This document shows positions 25,116-37,409 of a stretch of DNA of 64,000 bases, one piece after another. The DNA lies in contig VZSF01006828.1 of assembly GCA_013398295.1 (NCBI GenBank), forward strand, positions 1,133,855 through 1,197,854. The letters are read 5' to 3'. How positions within the stretch are numbered: the first letter of the stretch is position 1; each line of letters opens with the position of its first letter. Below the pieces are notes generated by a model, which worked only from the letters and a program-made list of their open reading frames with translations, ran no database searches and was not told where the DNA came from. The DNA comes from Chionis minor. Its lineage: Eukaryota > Chordata > Aves > Charadriiformes > Chionididae. A program made the translations under genes and the position numbers.

Positions 25116-27179
25116 ATCACCTTAATGCAAGAAGCTTTAGAGCTTAGCAACAATAAGGCTTTCCATAGCCTCCGGCTTTAACTCAGCACTACTATGCTTT
25201 TTACTTTTGTGTGTTGAAATCAAATTTGTAACTGAATGTGAACAACAATCTGGATGCTCATGTGGTTTTCTCCCCTTTGCTAGCCTGATAGTATTCTCAT
25301 CTGAAGACTTTTTAATAGTGTCCTTTAATGATTTCTACAAAAGCCTCATTAAAGCACTGTATCATAATTTAAGCTAAATAAACCCAATGCAGTTATTTTT
25401 TTAATGACATATTTTTCTTGGGGCCTTTCCACCAACAATAAAGCGTTTCCCTGAAAATATGTTACGAAGGAAACGCATAAATCTTCAGCTTATCTGGTGG
25501 TATGTTTTCCAAAGATCTATATCTGTGATCAGCAACAAATTAATTTTCCATTTATACAAAATAGAAGATGTATTTCCAGGATAACCAACACGCCCTGCAA
25601 GTCTGCATTAGCATGTGCCTTGGCAGCAGCTCAGGACTCCCTCACTGCCGCCCTTCTCGCTGCCTGACGCTGTCAGGGTCCCTGTCACATTAAATGATTT
25701 TTATTTTATTTTTTGGCTTCAAACCTGTCTAACAGGCTGTTTCGGGTCACTGGTTATGCCCTGAGGATTTCTTGCCTTTGCTCACCGAGCTCCCCTCTGC
25801 ACCAGCCACACACCACCCAGTCCCCATGTCCCCCCCCCTGCCAAAAGCCGTGCATCCCCTGGGACCGGGGCACGGCGCTCAACCCTCCGTGTGCTCTGAG
25901 CCAGCCCGGAGTCCCGGCCAAGTGACACAAGCCTGGTTTTCACCTCCCTAAAGCAGAGCGTGTACGTCTTCTCTGGCTGCCGGTGGGATTTCGGTGCTCC
26001 CCTCACCCCAGCCAGGCACCGCATGGCCATGGTCAGGAATACACCTGGCTCCTCTCCTCCCACCTGCTCGGTGGGAAGAAAGATGCTGAAAGAGGGGTTT
26101 CTTTCATATCTGGGAGCATGAAGTCGACCTGGATGATATAAAAAACCAACTAGTGAGAGCAGATGGACTGGCACACGTTGTTACGCTACGCCCAGACTCC
26201 AGCCATTACAAGACTTCCACCATCCAGCTAACCTTGATTTTAAATAAGTACAAAAATCCCAAGAAAATTATGAAAAGTGGCATCTCGATGTAAGTCTGGG
26301 TGGTTTCCCGGCCCCATGTCCTGCCCGGAGTACACAGAGCGGGCCAACATGTCTTAGGCTACGGCAAGGTTTGCAGCCTGGCTGTCCCACTGGCTGAAGC
26401 TGGATGGAGCTCCAGTATCTCCAAGACAGACTGGCACCGCACGTAAATGACAAGAGATGTTTGCTATTCTTCCCTTTGTTTTAATTAGTAATAACAATTT
26501 GTTATCGTGGCATGACATTTGTTCGTATTTGGAAAAAACTGCTTCCTGGAATGATACGCTGAGATTACAATGGGCTTTCGGTGTTTGTGTTGGTTTTAGT
26601 ACCTCATAACAAACCATGAAATTCATTACTCTTGCCACAAGCACCCACGAGATGTGCCAACTAGGGTGTGATTTATACATAGCTCAACTCATGGAAATTA
26701 AAAGGTTTTAATGTTGCCTTCAAGAAGTCAAGGGTTTGAAATTTTATACAGCTGAATTAAAAAAAAGTCAGGCACAAGCTACTGCATTGTTTTATCTGCC
26801 TAAGGAGCCTGAATGTTACAGTCAGGGTAAAAATAATTCACTAAATATTAATTAATTTAAGTGTATAATTTGAACAGCCTTTTTAGTGATAAGCTTTCTG
26901 TCCTCCAAGTTATTTCATTCTCATCTGTTTTTAACTGCTTGGAAGCTATATAAAGGAAGGTATTTAACAGCAAAACTTCTCCGCTACAATATAATTTGGC
27001 AAAACGTTCCCACCGAAAGAAATCACGGGAAAAACTGCCTCTGCCTCACCACCCTTAATGGGAAAGGGCTGTCAGTCATACCCCAGTCCCATTTCTCCAT
27101 GCCGTGTCAAGCCTCGTACATCAAACCCAATATACAAATCGCCAGCCCCATCAAGATCATTAGAGCCGCTCAGCCCGTC

Positions 27180-27480
27180 AGAGAAAGGTCAGCGCGTCAC
27201 CGGCTGACGGCTGCCTGATCCGAACGCAGCATCAATCACCGCCCTCATCAAAGGCGGCCGCGGCGGCGAGAGCGCGCAGCTGGAAACCCGCATCCCTTCC
27301 TCCCATAACCCGTCGTCTTCTAAACCCGCTTCCCTTACTGTAAAGCACGGCCACGCTCTTATCTTACCGCAATCTGCAGGGCAGTGCAACTAAACCGTCT
27401 GCCCTACGAACAGGGGGGATCAGGACCCGCGGGGAGGGATTAAGACCGTATCAGGAGAAGGTCGGCCAGAAGCGTGGCCC
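27180..27480. promoter_or_regulatory. CpG-dense patch, possible alternative promoter or first exon
   Basis: About twenty CpGs fall within 200 bases, including a GGCGGCCGCGGCGGCG core near 27254-27269, in a window where CpG is otherwise sparse. On the minus strand a donor-like ATTGCG|GTAAGA lies at its centre (GT at 27367-27366). Spliced to the PRICKLE2 exon, the frame runs back about 28 codons to a TGA without any ATG. That would again fit an untranslated leader. It could equally be an enhancer or a decayed island. Confidence 0.3.
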
Positions 27481-30400
27481 CTGACTCCAGCGCTGGCTCC
27501 CTCTGCCGCGGGATCCCAGCCTGTCCCCGCTCTCCTGGATGGCTCCCGTGCAGGCAATGTCCCTGGAGCATCCCTTCTTGCGGCAGGAGCCCTGGCCCCG
27601 CACGCCCCAGTAACAGCCTCCAGCGAAGGGTCAAAGCCACCCTGCCAGGAGATGCTGGTGGGTGCCGTCGTGGCCATACCGAGGCATGGCTCGCCGATGT
27701 CCCCAGCCAGTGGACCAAATGGGTGCTCCGCACTCGCCAAGGCACCAGCATCACCATTCTGGGCTGCTGCTGCTGCCCTCCACCAGCCTGAGCCTCAGGC
27801 ATGGTGCTCCCAGCTTGTCTGAGCCCACCAGGGCATCCTGCCCACAGCTCGAGCACCAGAAGGGGTGGAGAAACCTGATTGCCCACGATTAACAGGGGGA
27901 CACCAGCATGACTGAATGCCATTGCTCGCATCAGCCATTGCTTGTTAAACATGCTGAAAAACACAGGCCATTTCTTCCCCTTTTTTCCCCTACCACGCTG
28001 TGCTGCACGCAGCATTATCTTCAAAGGGCGAAGCAAACATGTTTGCTAAACACAAGCAGACTAAACACATCAGCCTTTTAGAAGCAATTATTGCTGCTGG
28101 AGATTTAGTGAGTCCCATTGTTTCGTGGTTCAGAAAGCATTTTGCTGACTGCTTTGGAGTGGGCTGTTCTTCAAAGCGAGCGCCCTGTGACGAGGAGTAA
28201 CCCCCTCCCCAGTGAAATAAAAACCAGGTGGGCATCCAGCGCAGCAGCGCTTTCTTTTTGCTGAGCGTTTCACTTACAGCGTCTCCTTGCAACGCAAAAA
28301 CAGCAACCTGGGGGTCAGCTCAGCTGCTGCCAGCGGCGGTACCGAAGGCAGGGTTGGTCAAACTCCTGCGGCAGAGGGTGAGGACATCTCTGGAAAGCAG
28401 TGGATGTTCTTTGGGACAGAGCTGGGAACCTTCCTGCGGTGTGCCTGGACTGGAAGAGATTGCTCTGACCAGTGTTTAGAGCGGTTGTACCGATACAGGG
28501 CAGAAAACAAAATGTGGGGGAGAAAAGCAAGGAAGCAAGTGGTGGACATCATCCTCTTCTCTCTGTCCCAAACAGGCTGGGATGCTCCAGAGTGGGGTGG
28601 CTCACCTGGCTGACATCCTTGGAAATGTGGGTTTGCAGAGCTGGGGCAACATCTCCCCTTTCTGGACCTTATTTCAGGGGCAAACAGCTCAATCCCCAAA
28701 ATTCCTTCCCTGGGCAAACCGTGATCACATCAGTGCAGGGGAGCGGAGGGGGAGCGCTGTTGGGCTCCCCATGGTACTAAGCCCTTCAAACATGGATCTC
28801 AAAAAGATGAGCAACCATGGATGGCCAAACTGACAGATGGGGGAAGGAGAAGGGAAGCTCATGATACCGGCGAGACTATTATAATTAGTGTAATAAGCAG
28901 CAATCACAGCTCAACAGCTGCCTTCCCCTCCCTGAGCGTCTGCTACACGCACCGGCACAAACGCATGACCAAGAAGGATTTTTGACACTTGCTGTACTCT
29001 GAACATCCCTGCTTTGAGAAAAGTTTTGACTTTGGTACACTTTCCGTTCCACTTAAGATGCAGAGGAGAGCATGTTCCTCCTTTGCCAGACTCTGCATCT
29101 CGCCTGAGCAAGCAGCACCCTATGCTTACAGAAACCGGGTTTAGTTTTGGTGTCAACTCTAACTGTGATTTCACAGGTGGCTAGAACAAAACCTTCTCAC
29201 CTCTAGGCTGAGACAAACCTGCCCATACTCAACTTTCCAGAGTCCCTGGAGCCTCAAGAGAGGAACCACTCTAAAGAAAAGGGCAAAACATGGCAAAAAT
29301 CATTTACTGTGGACATGCATCCATCCTCCTCTGATGGGCACGTGTCCAACACCCTTCTCTAAAGCATCTCTAAGGTAAATTCCTTTGAAACACACATGTC
29401 CCCATCCACACCAGGGTCACAGAAAGTTGGCAGTGAGCATATAGCACAGAAAAATTGCTCTACAGCTCACCAAAATCCAAAGCAGCCTTGCTTTAAAAGA
29501 GGGGTGCTCTTGACAGGAGAACACTTCAAAGGACTGGAAAGCAGACGCAGTGATATAAGTGGACTCCTTTTTTTATACCAAAGTTTAATTGGCTTGGAAA
29601 CATATTTAAAATGGTGGAGAAGTTACGGGGTAGATGTTCATTCAAAATCAGCTGAGGATTTAGGTGAAAATGCTGCCTGCCAGCAGCTCACCAGGGGTGC
29701 CTGCACCACCTGCACAGGAGCCAGGCACTGGACATGTCACCGTGCCACGGTACCGTCCTGTGCTGCTCCTGGTTGTGGCCACAGCTTGGAATAGATAACA
29801 TCAGATGCATTTGCCACTCAGCTTCAGATTTGTGCTATGTGCTACAAAATTCAAGTAAGCTATCTCCAAATTCTGGGGACCTGAGGACTAAGCTCTGCAA
29901 AACACCCTCTGGTACCCCAAACAACCACTTGCTGCCACTTTTCTCATTTTGGGGAGCCCACTGCAAGGGAAAAGAGTGACTCACTTTACCCATGTTGCTC
30001 CAGCATCCTCATCCCTAACCAGCGCTTTTAGGGGTTGGATCATCATCCACAGCCAGCGCAGGGGTTGCAAAGTCACTCTGGGCCCTAAATTGCAAACTAC
30101 TCTATGGCTTAGACCCAGACTAATTCTGAATCATTTCTGGTGCTTGTGCTCCAGGAGGGATTACTGTTCTCACTTCCCTTCTGCGAGCCCTTGGTCTAAC
30201 AGTGGCGGTCAAGGGAAGCAGTCAGATGCTCAGGGTATCTGGATATTTTGGCAGTAATTAAGGATTCGGCTCCCACTGATTTTTAGTGGGTGTAAGACAC
30301 TGAGAAAGTGACTAATGTGAAGATGTTTGGAGGTGTGAGCTCTAAGCTCTTCAGGCAAGAGGCTGTTTCCTACAGTGCTTAAGAAAACGAGAGCACGGAG

Positions 30401-33400
30401 ACAACAAATAACGCCAAGCTTGGAAAGCAGAAAATATTTACGTCGAGGAAATTTAGCCTCTCAGTGAAAGAAGCCCCAGCCTGGCTGGGCAGGAGAGCTC
30501 AGGAGTAACTGCAAACGGGCAGGGAACTGCTGGAACCAGGATGTCAACAAACACCCACCTGAAAGGTTAAAAAACAGGATGCGTGAAGCCAGAACAAAGA
30601 TTCCTTTAATTTCCCAGCGCAAAGAAATGCATTTGTACTACCCTGACAAGAGTCGGAGCAACAAGAGGAGCAAGAGCCGGACCCGGCTCACCACGGGGAC
30701 CAGCCGCGGCACCCGCCTTCCCCGCCAGCACTCCTCAACGACCCCTGACGCAGCCGAACGATTAAGTGGTAAGTTAATCACAACCATCTTTGTGGGGTGC
30801 TACACGGCATCGCTTTATGGGATGCCACAAAATGCAACATGCCAGAGGCTGAGGCGCAGGGAGAAGCGCCCCATGCTGGCACCAGCCACGCCACACTGGT
30901 GACTGTCACCGGCAGCGGCAGGGCTCCTTTCTCAGGCATGGGGTGAGGGGGAAAAAGGTATGGGAAAGCAAAGAGCATGGGTACGGTCGAGCCTTTCGCT
31001 TGCTGCTCTGCTGTAAGGCACCAGTGGAAATTAATGGGGCTTTCAAGTACATAAATGGATTGCAGAGACATCCGCAGTGAGTCTATTAGCTAATTAGTAA
31101 AGATTAGCGTTTATTTTATCCAACAGGCATTCAGGTAAAGGAGGCAGTTCTCTTATATCTCTATATGTCCCTGTTACAGCTGTTAAAAAGTAGGACGAAG
31201 CTGTCTCACAGCGACAGTATTACCAAGACAAACTTTCTCTCCCCCAGGGGAGGTGCCTGTGGGCGCAGCTTGAGCTGGGCACGTCACTTGCCGTGGCTAA
31301 CGGCATGGGATGGGGCCAGCATCATGGACGCAAACCTTCGGCTCCAAAGCCCACATCTGGCAAGCCCATGCAACCGGCACAGCCGTTGGCATGAGCCCGA
31401 GGCTGGTCTTGGGCTCACGCTACTGATCTAGAACAAAGTATCTTAAAATCTGACACAAGATCCGGTCCCATCTCAAAGGAATATTCAACCCATGGGGCTG
31501 CTAATGCTTCAGACCTTCCCCTTATTGCTAAGGGAAGGCTGGTGTCCTTTGCTGTGAGCCTCTATCTGAGGATGCAACAGCTGACAAATAAACATATTTC
31601 TACCATTTAAGTAGCTTCACTTAACAGATGTAGGAAACACATTAGATTTATAGCACCAGAGTAATTTGATACCTTCCACACTGTTAACAAAGCAAGCATT
31701 AATACCATTTTATCATCAGTTTTAATCTTCCTGGCATCATTTCACACCCACGGATAACTTGCTCCATATAACTCGGTACCTACAGCGCATGTTGGACAAG
31801 GCCCCCAGCCGCAGCCGATTTCTAGCACCCTGAGAGCTCAATCTGTGCTAATCCCAGCCCTTTCCAGCAACTCAGATTTGAGCAATCTAAAAAGAAGACA
31901 CATGAAGTCACTTAGGCTTATCTCTCTAATTGCCTGCCTGCAAATCAGGGGCTTGGCGTCAGTCACTTATGCTGACATAAGACACGGCCGTCAGAAAAAA
32001 AATCAGACCTGAAATATTTACCATGAGCATTTTCAGAACTATAAGTGAAACTATTGAAATCCTGCTCACTATACTGCAACTCCGAAGGCGCTGCTAGCTA
32101 CGAGGAGCACACCGGGGTAACAAAGCAAGCGTTCATGCCTTTCCTCTGCTGCGGCTCTTTCCAGGTCTATGGCCGCGTAACACAGACTCCAATTCTCCTG
32201 ACAGTTTTCCTGCACTGCCCAGTGCCAACACAGTGGAAATGTTAATGAATACCATCCCATAAATATTTAATGCACATTTTTCCTGCGAGTCCTGCTGTGA
32301 TTAAATAGCTACCTCATTACCCAGACCCACCTTTCTTTCATTTTTATCTTTTCACCGAATACCGAGAGTTGGAACTATACCCATGCGATCAAACCGCTGG
32401 AAACATCACTGCATAAACCAACACCAACTGGGCAAACTCCAAACAGAAACTTCCAAGGAATGAAAAGAGAAATCTAAGCCTGTCAAAGCAAATATTTCAT
32501 CTCGGCTCATCCTCCTCACAGGATTTGCAGAGAAAGAAAAGCAGAGGGGAGAAGCCAGCAATACACTTTCTTTTTGAGTGCAGTTATTTGTCTGATTTTA
32601 TTGCCTTATTCCGTTGCATTTGGAGGTCCTGGCCACGGCAGGGGCCCATCGCATGTGGGGCATCCCTGGGTACCACCCTGGGGGCTGGTTCTGCTCTGAC
32701 ACCAACCCTTGAAGAGCTGCAACAGGAGCTCTGCTGCCCTTCCCCCATCTGAAACTTGGAGGATGTCCCTGATTTGGCCGAGGTTACACAAGCAATCCAG
32801 GACAGATGTGGAAGGGAACATGGATCGCCCAGAGGCATCACCATCGCCCTGGCATTGCAACATCTGTGATGCTCATCCGTGGTGTCCAAAGCACAGCTGA
32901 CCACAAGATCCACCACGTTTGCACTTGCAACATCACGACAACCACTTAGGATAGTGATACAAAAATACTAGGATATTGTTCTCTGAACCATTAGGATTGA
33001 TGTATTCGAGTCCTTCCCACCAACCCCCAGCTCAGAAGCTATTTTGCAAACCAAACTGAAAGCTGTAATTCCCCTGGGATCACCTGAGACCACAAGAGTA
33101 ATGCCAAGTGCCCGGAGTCAGCCAACGCAGGCAGTGGGGCTGGCAGCGCCGGGTACGGGGTTTGTGCCCGCTGCCAAACGTGGCACGGGGGATTTCGGCT
33201 GCTGCCATCCAGGCACGTCCCGGCTGGAGCCGTGTTCACGCCGCTCCCGGGGGTTCGGCATGGCGAGGTGATGCTCTGGCTTTCACGTGGGCCATGGGAA
33301 AGGCTTCTTCTGGGAGAGGAAAGTCGTACAGTCCATATTCACGCCAAACTGCTAAAAATATAAAAGACTCAAAGGAATAAAGCTTGCGTATGTCAGAACT

Positions 33401-36155
33401 TCTGGTAATTCCTCCCAAATACATAATTTTTTGGCACAGATGCTAAAACGTAACTGGAGGGCAAGCATTTAGTTCTGTTTTAGCTGGGAGAGTCCCAGCT
33501 TATGTCTCTCCAATTTATATATGGAAGCAGACTCATTTCGCAATACGTGTTTCAGCGAGTTCTGCATCAGGGAGGGTGTGAAGCTGAGGCTAACAAGGGG
33601 AATATCTTCAAGAGTAATAAACAGTACAAAAGCGTGAACAAATAGCCTTGTCTGAAGCATGGGCGGCTGCTGCATGGATCACAAGGAGCCTCCAAAGCGA
33701 AAAATTCCGAGTCTCTCTACTCTGAGACAGGGCGGAGAGGGCAACAAACGGTGGCAAGTAGGCAACAGTGGTGAAGAACTAGTGCCAACCGGTGAGGCTG
33801 CTTTTGTAGGGCTGTGCAGAAACACTGGGCGTGCAACGCACTGCTGTGTGCTATGCATGGGAAATTTAAAGGCCCCAGGGGATTAAAAGATGCATTTTTT
33901 CCTCCAGAACTGGCCCTGAGACACCATCCCATCCCCAGCCCAGTTAATACGCACAAACAGAGCACTCAGAAGACCACTTCAACGTGTTTTGTTTGCCTGC
34001 GTAACACTGGTGCCAGGAGTAAATGCACACCTATACCATCTCATTTAAAATTTGCGGCCGCCAGGAGAGCCAGCCCCCGGGAAGCACCAATGCCCATCTC
34101 TCAGCATCACATCTACAAACGCCACCACATTTCCACGGCCAGCCTGAAACGGCTGGTTGGATTTATAGGTCAGCACCTCTGTGAATAAAACGATGGTGCA
34201 GTTTTGCTCAACCTCTGGAAGCAGCTCATTTCCAGCCCCCCTCAAGGCACCTCTGCTGGGGACAGACCCGGAGATGGCAGGCAGGATGCTCCAGCACCGC
34301 CGGCATGGTCCCCTCGTCACCATGACCATCCCACAGACCTGTGATGTGACAACACCAGGGCAGCCACCTCATCTAAGCTCCCTTATTGACCCTAAGATGA
34401 CAGGTGCCTTTTGGAGACCAAAAAAACCTTTTAAAAAGGAAAAAAACTAGGAGCTTCCCCGCTTTCTCCTCTGGGTGAACAAATAGACTCGTTTAAGGTG
34501 TAAGTAGATCAAGTAGCTAATTAAGGAAATAACCGATAACTTAATCAAGATCATTACAGGAATCACCATGTTGCTGCCATTATTTAAATGGTAGCAAAGC
34601 AAAAATATGCTCATGCAACTGGAGCCTTCAAAACCTCTGGGCGCCCTGACCTACACGCGGGAGGGTCCCACGTCACCCATTGCCGGTGCCACAGCCACCG
34701 GGGAAAACATGCAAATCTCTTGGTAATTTCCCTGCAGACAGAACATTTAATTATCCCCCAGCTGGCACTGGAAAAATCCCAAGTGAATTATTCACACATT
34801 GAGAGGAATTCGCCATAAGAAACAGCACGGTCCTCTGCTCCGGGATGCAGCCCCTGCCCGTTTTTGGTGGAGGGGGGGAACAACCCCTTTGCAGAAATAA
34901 AGTCAAATACATTGGGCCATACGTGTTTCGCTTTTGGCATCTTGTGTTGACTTCGCTCCTCAGCCGGCTGCTCCCGGGATGGACCCTGCGCCGCTCTGGG
35001 GATGTGGCGACCCGGCGACAACGCTGCACCGATCCCTTCTGCATTTATTCCCACCGAGAGTGAGTTTCTACTACGACATGCCGAACAAGAAATGTAGATT
35101 TTTCACCACCCAAGCTCACTTGACCCCCTTAGCTGAACACCACCATGTCCTCCAGCTCTCCTGCCTGGTTATTTTAAGGATTTCTCCAACCTCCCCCGCT
35201 CCCCAAAGGAGTGTTCGCACACCAGCACCATGTCTCTCCCTAATTACTCCACCAGTTGCACAAATAAAACATCTGCTGGAAAAGAGAAGGGATCCTAAAG
35301 CACGCAACTAATTTGCGCTGCCTAAACAAAGGCAAACAGAGGATGCTGTTAAACACCCCCACGCAGCAAACAGCCCCAGGACCTCTGCCCAGAGCGAGCG
35401 TCTGGCGGCTACGTGCTCCTCTGCCTTCTCCGGCAGGAACGAACCCCTTTTTCCAACCAAAAGTCTTGTTTGTGACTAACACAGCGTCCTATCGGCTTAA
35501 TTCCTGAAGTATCCGAAAGCAATTGAATTCAGCAAGTTTCATTAAGTACTTGAAAACCCTTGTTTCACTTAAAAGCCTTTGTTTTGCCGCAAAGGAACTG
35601 GACGTTTTCTCCTGAATCCACGTGAACAAAGACTAAAAAAATCCAACCTTCAAAAGTTAAAAATAACCTTTTATCCTGTATTAAACACAGCTGCCCAAGG
35701 TTCAGAATTCACTTTTTGTCATTCCGCACAAACCCTTGCAACAGCTGAGAAGACACACAGCACGTTTGGAAACCGGGAGCTGAAGATAAGCTCCAGCCTC
35801 CAGCAGGGTTTGGTTTGTTGGGTTTTTTTTTTTTACTATTTGGGGGTTTTTCAACAGGGTAAAAAAGCAGGAGCGGCTGAGGGGCTGGTGGGAGAAGTTT
35901 GCATCATGAAAAAGTTTTACTGTGTCCGCTGGGTCAGATATTAGCAGGGGATCCGGCACATCCCTACTCCAGGGAACAGCGGGGCCGTGTCTGGCCCCCG
36001 GCAGCCCCCGGGCTCTGCCTGCCGCGAGAACCGGCGCTTGCGGAGGCAGGCAGGAATCAGAGCTGAAAAAGAAAATCATTTCCCAATGCAAACATTTGTA
36101 CAGCGTTAAAGTGGCTTTTACTTCCATATACTATAAATTGGGTGCGATTACTTAC
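27481..36155. other. Non-coding stretch, no gene or mobile element seen
   Basis: 8.7 kb with no CR1 copy. It alternates between GC-richer pieces (27480-27840, 30640-30930) and AT-rich pieces (31430-32480). The long minus-strand frame at 27440-28036 (198 codons) overlaps the flank of a CpG patch and has no recognisable domain. Confidence 0.55.
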
Positions 36156-36300
36156 CCAGGCTAAACAGGCATTCACTTCACACGCTGGCAAACCCCCATG
36201 GAAGGGGAAGGATGGGCAGAGGGAAGGATGGGCAAAGGGAAGGCAAGCGCCTTCGGTGCTGGGGACCGTGGTGCATCCTCCGGCGACGGCTGTGGTCATT
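36156..36300 (-). other. Weak candidate alternative exon end with a perfect donor, CCTGG|GTAAGT
   Basis: The minus strand carries GTAAGT at 36155-36150, downstream (minus sense) of the CpG patch at 36880-37300. The frame that would continue into PRICKLE2 has a TAG five bases before the junction, so any exon here would be non-coding. GTAAGT occurs many times by chance in 64 kb, and I could not place an acceptor or start site, so this is only a pointer. Confidence 0.12.
36205..36243 (+). repeat. Short minisatellite, 16-base unit, about 2.4 copies
   Basis: The units GGGAAGGATGGGCAGA (36205), GGGAAGGATGGGCAAA (36221) and a partial GGGAAGG (36237) are purine-rich on the plus strand. Confidence 0.85.
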
Positions 36301-36879
36301 CCGGCAGGGAAGGCTTCCTGGCTGCTGCCCCAGCTGGCGGAGTGACGCCCACCGCAGTTTTAGCTTATTGGTGAAAATCGTAAGCCCTAATCCAATCCTG
36401 TCCCTTTACCCAAATTTAGCTCTCCACGGAGCCAACATCCCTTCCAGTTTTGACTAGCGGTATGAAAGCAAAGTTACCTTGCCAATATATAAATCGCGTA
36501 AAGAGAAGCAATAAAAAAACCCCACGCTCAACTTGCTTCACCTCTTTCTCCCAAAAGAGTTTCTTATCTACCCACTTCAAGGGGACCACAGCCTTGTGAG
36601 TGCACTGAAGATAACCAGCAACTCCCTGCGCGTATCGCTGGATCCAAAGTCAATGAGGTAAATATCAGGATGCCAATAAACCCAGTATTTATCGGAATGC
36701 CTAACGGTACCGCTACACATCTGGGTCCGGACTGCATGGCATAAGGAGGAGGTTTATAGAAACGCTTAGCACGTGGTTCCTGAAGTTATACTGAATTTCA
36801 CAAAGGTAACTACTGAATCATAAAGCGCTGCTGCCAAACAGCCTGGCCGGCCGACACATATGGTTTTTCCCTTTTTTTT

Positions 36880-37300
36880 TTGCAGCCTGGCGCAGATGTT
36901 AGCTGTAGAGACACGGCTCCCTTTGCTGCACGCACAGCTAGACGCCCGACCACGGCGTTCGCTTGCCACGCTGGGGCTACGGTGGGGGCTACCGGCAGCA
37001 GCTGGGGAAGCAGAGAGCGGCGCGGCGGGCAGCTCCCTCCTGCAGGCAGCCACGCAGAAACCCTGCCCGCGTCCGCAAACAATGGGCGGCCAGGGATAAA
37101 AACCTCTCGTGCGGCTGCACGGTTCTGCCCTCGCTTACAGATGCGCGACCCTGGAGCCGCTCCAGCCCGCGGGGCTGGCGTCCGGGCGAGCTTTGAGGGC
37201 GCGTACACAGAGCTACCTCCCAGCCAGGGGGCTGGAGCCAGCGGTATGCGCTCCAGGTGTCCCGGCGGACAGGCGGCAGGATCCAGATGCGGGCAAGCTG
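36880..37300. promoter_or_regulatory. Third CpG-dense patch
   Basis: This is GC-rich sequence with many CpGs (for example GAGCGGCGCGGCGGGC near 37014-37030), flanked on both sides by AT-rich intron-like DNA. Long open frames exist on both strands, but GC-rich DNA gives those by default and none resembles a known protein. The patch is a promoter or enhancer candidate on composition alone. Confidence 0.35.
37095..37102 (+). promoter_or_regulatory. TATA-like GATAAAAA, plus strand, in the third CpG patch
   Basis: GGGATAAAAACC on the plus strand predicts transcription starting near 37125-37130. About 280 bases further on, a donor ATT|GTAAGT (GT at 37405-37406) follows. Together they outline a possible first exon (about 37128-37404) of a transcript antisense to PRICKLE2. 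No acceptor or second exon was identified. Confidence 0.2.
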
Positions 37301-37409
37301 CTCCAGCCTTCGCAGAGGCTAGCCAGTCAATGAGGTCTATTCATGGAGGAGTGAGCAGGGCTTCCAGGAACGCAGAGGGAGCATTTCCGAGCGGTATCCC
37401 CATTGTAAG

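Larger units (their letters stand above)
20618..27179. other. Sequence upstream of the candidate promoter, no gene seen
   Basis: The first 300 bases after the TATA box contain ordered, repeat-free sequence with several TAAT cores and could be proximal regulatory DNA. 25120-25600 is another AT-rich, repeat-free block. Open frames at 23548-24213 (221 codons) and 24392-25147 (251 codons) show no recognisable protein, and the second runs through simple repeats. Confidence 0.55.

Noticed and set aside
24392..25147. 251-codon plus-strand open frame, the longest in the window
   Set aside because: It runs through a T-rich tract, the GGGA microsatellite and a pyrimidine tract, has no recognisable domain and no matching splice or promoter context. 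It is a chance frame.
36885..36895. TTTTTTTTTGCAG as a plus-strand splice acceptor into the third CpG patch
   Set aside because: The motif is good, but no upstream exon or coherent downstream frame supports it, and T-run plus CAG occurs often by chance.
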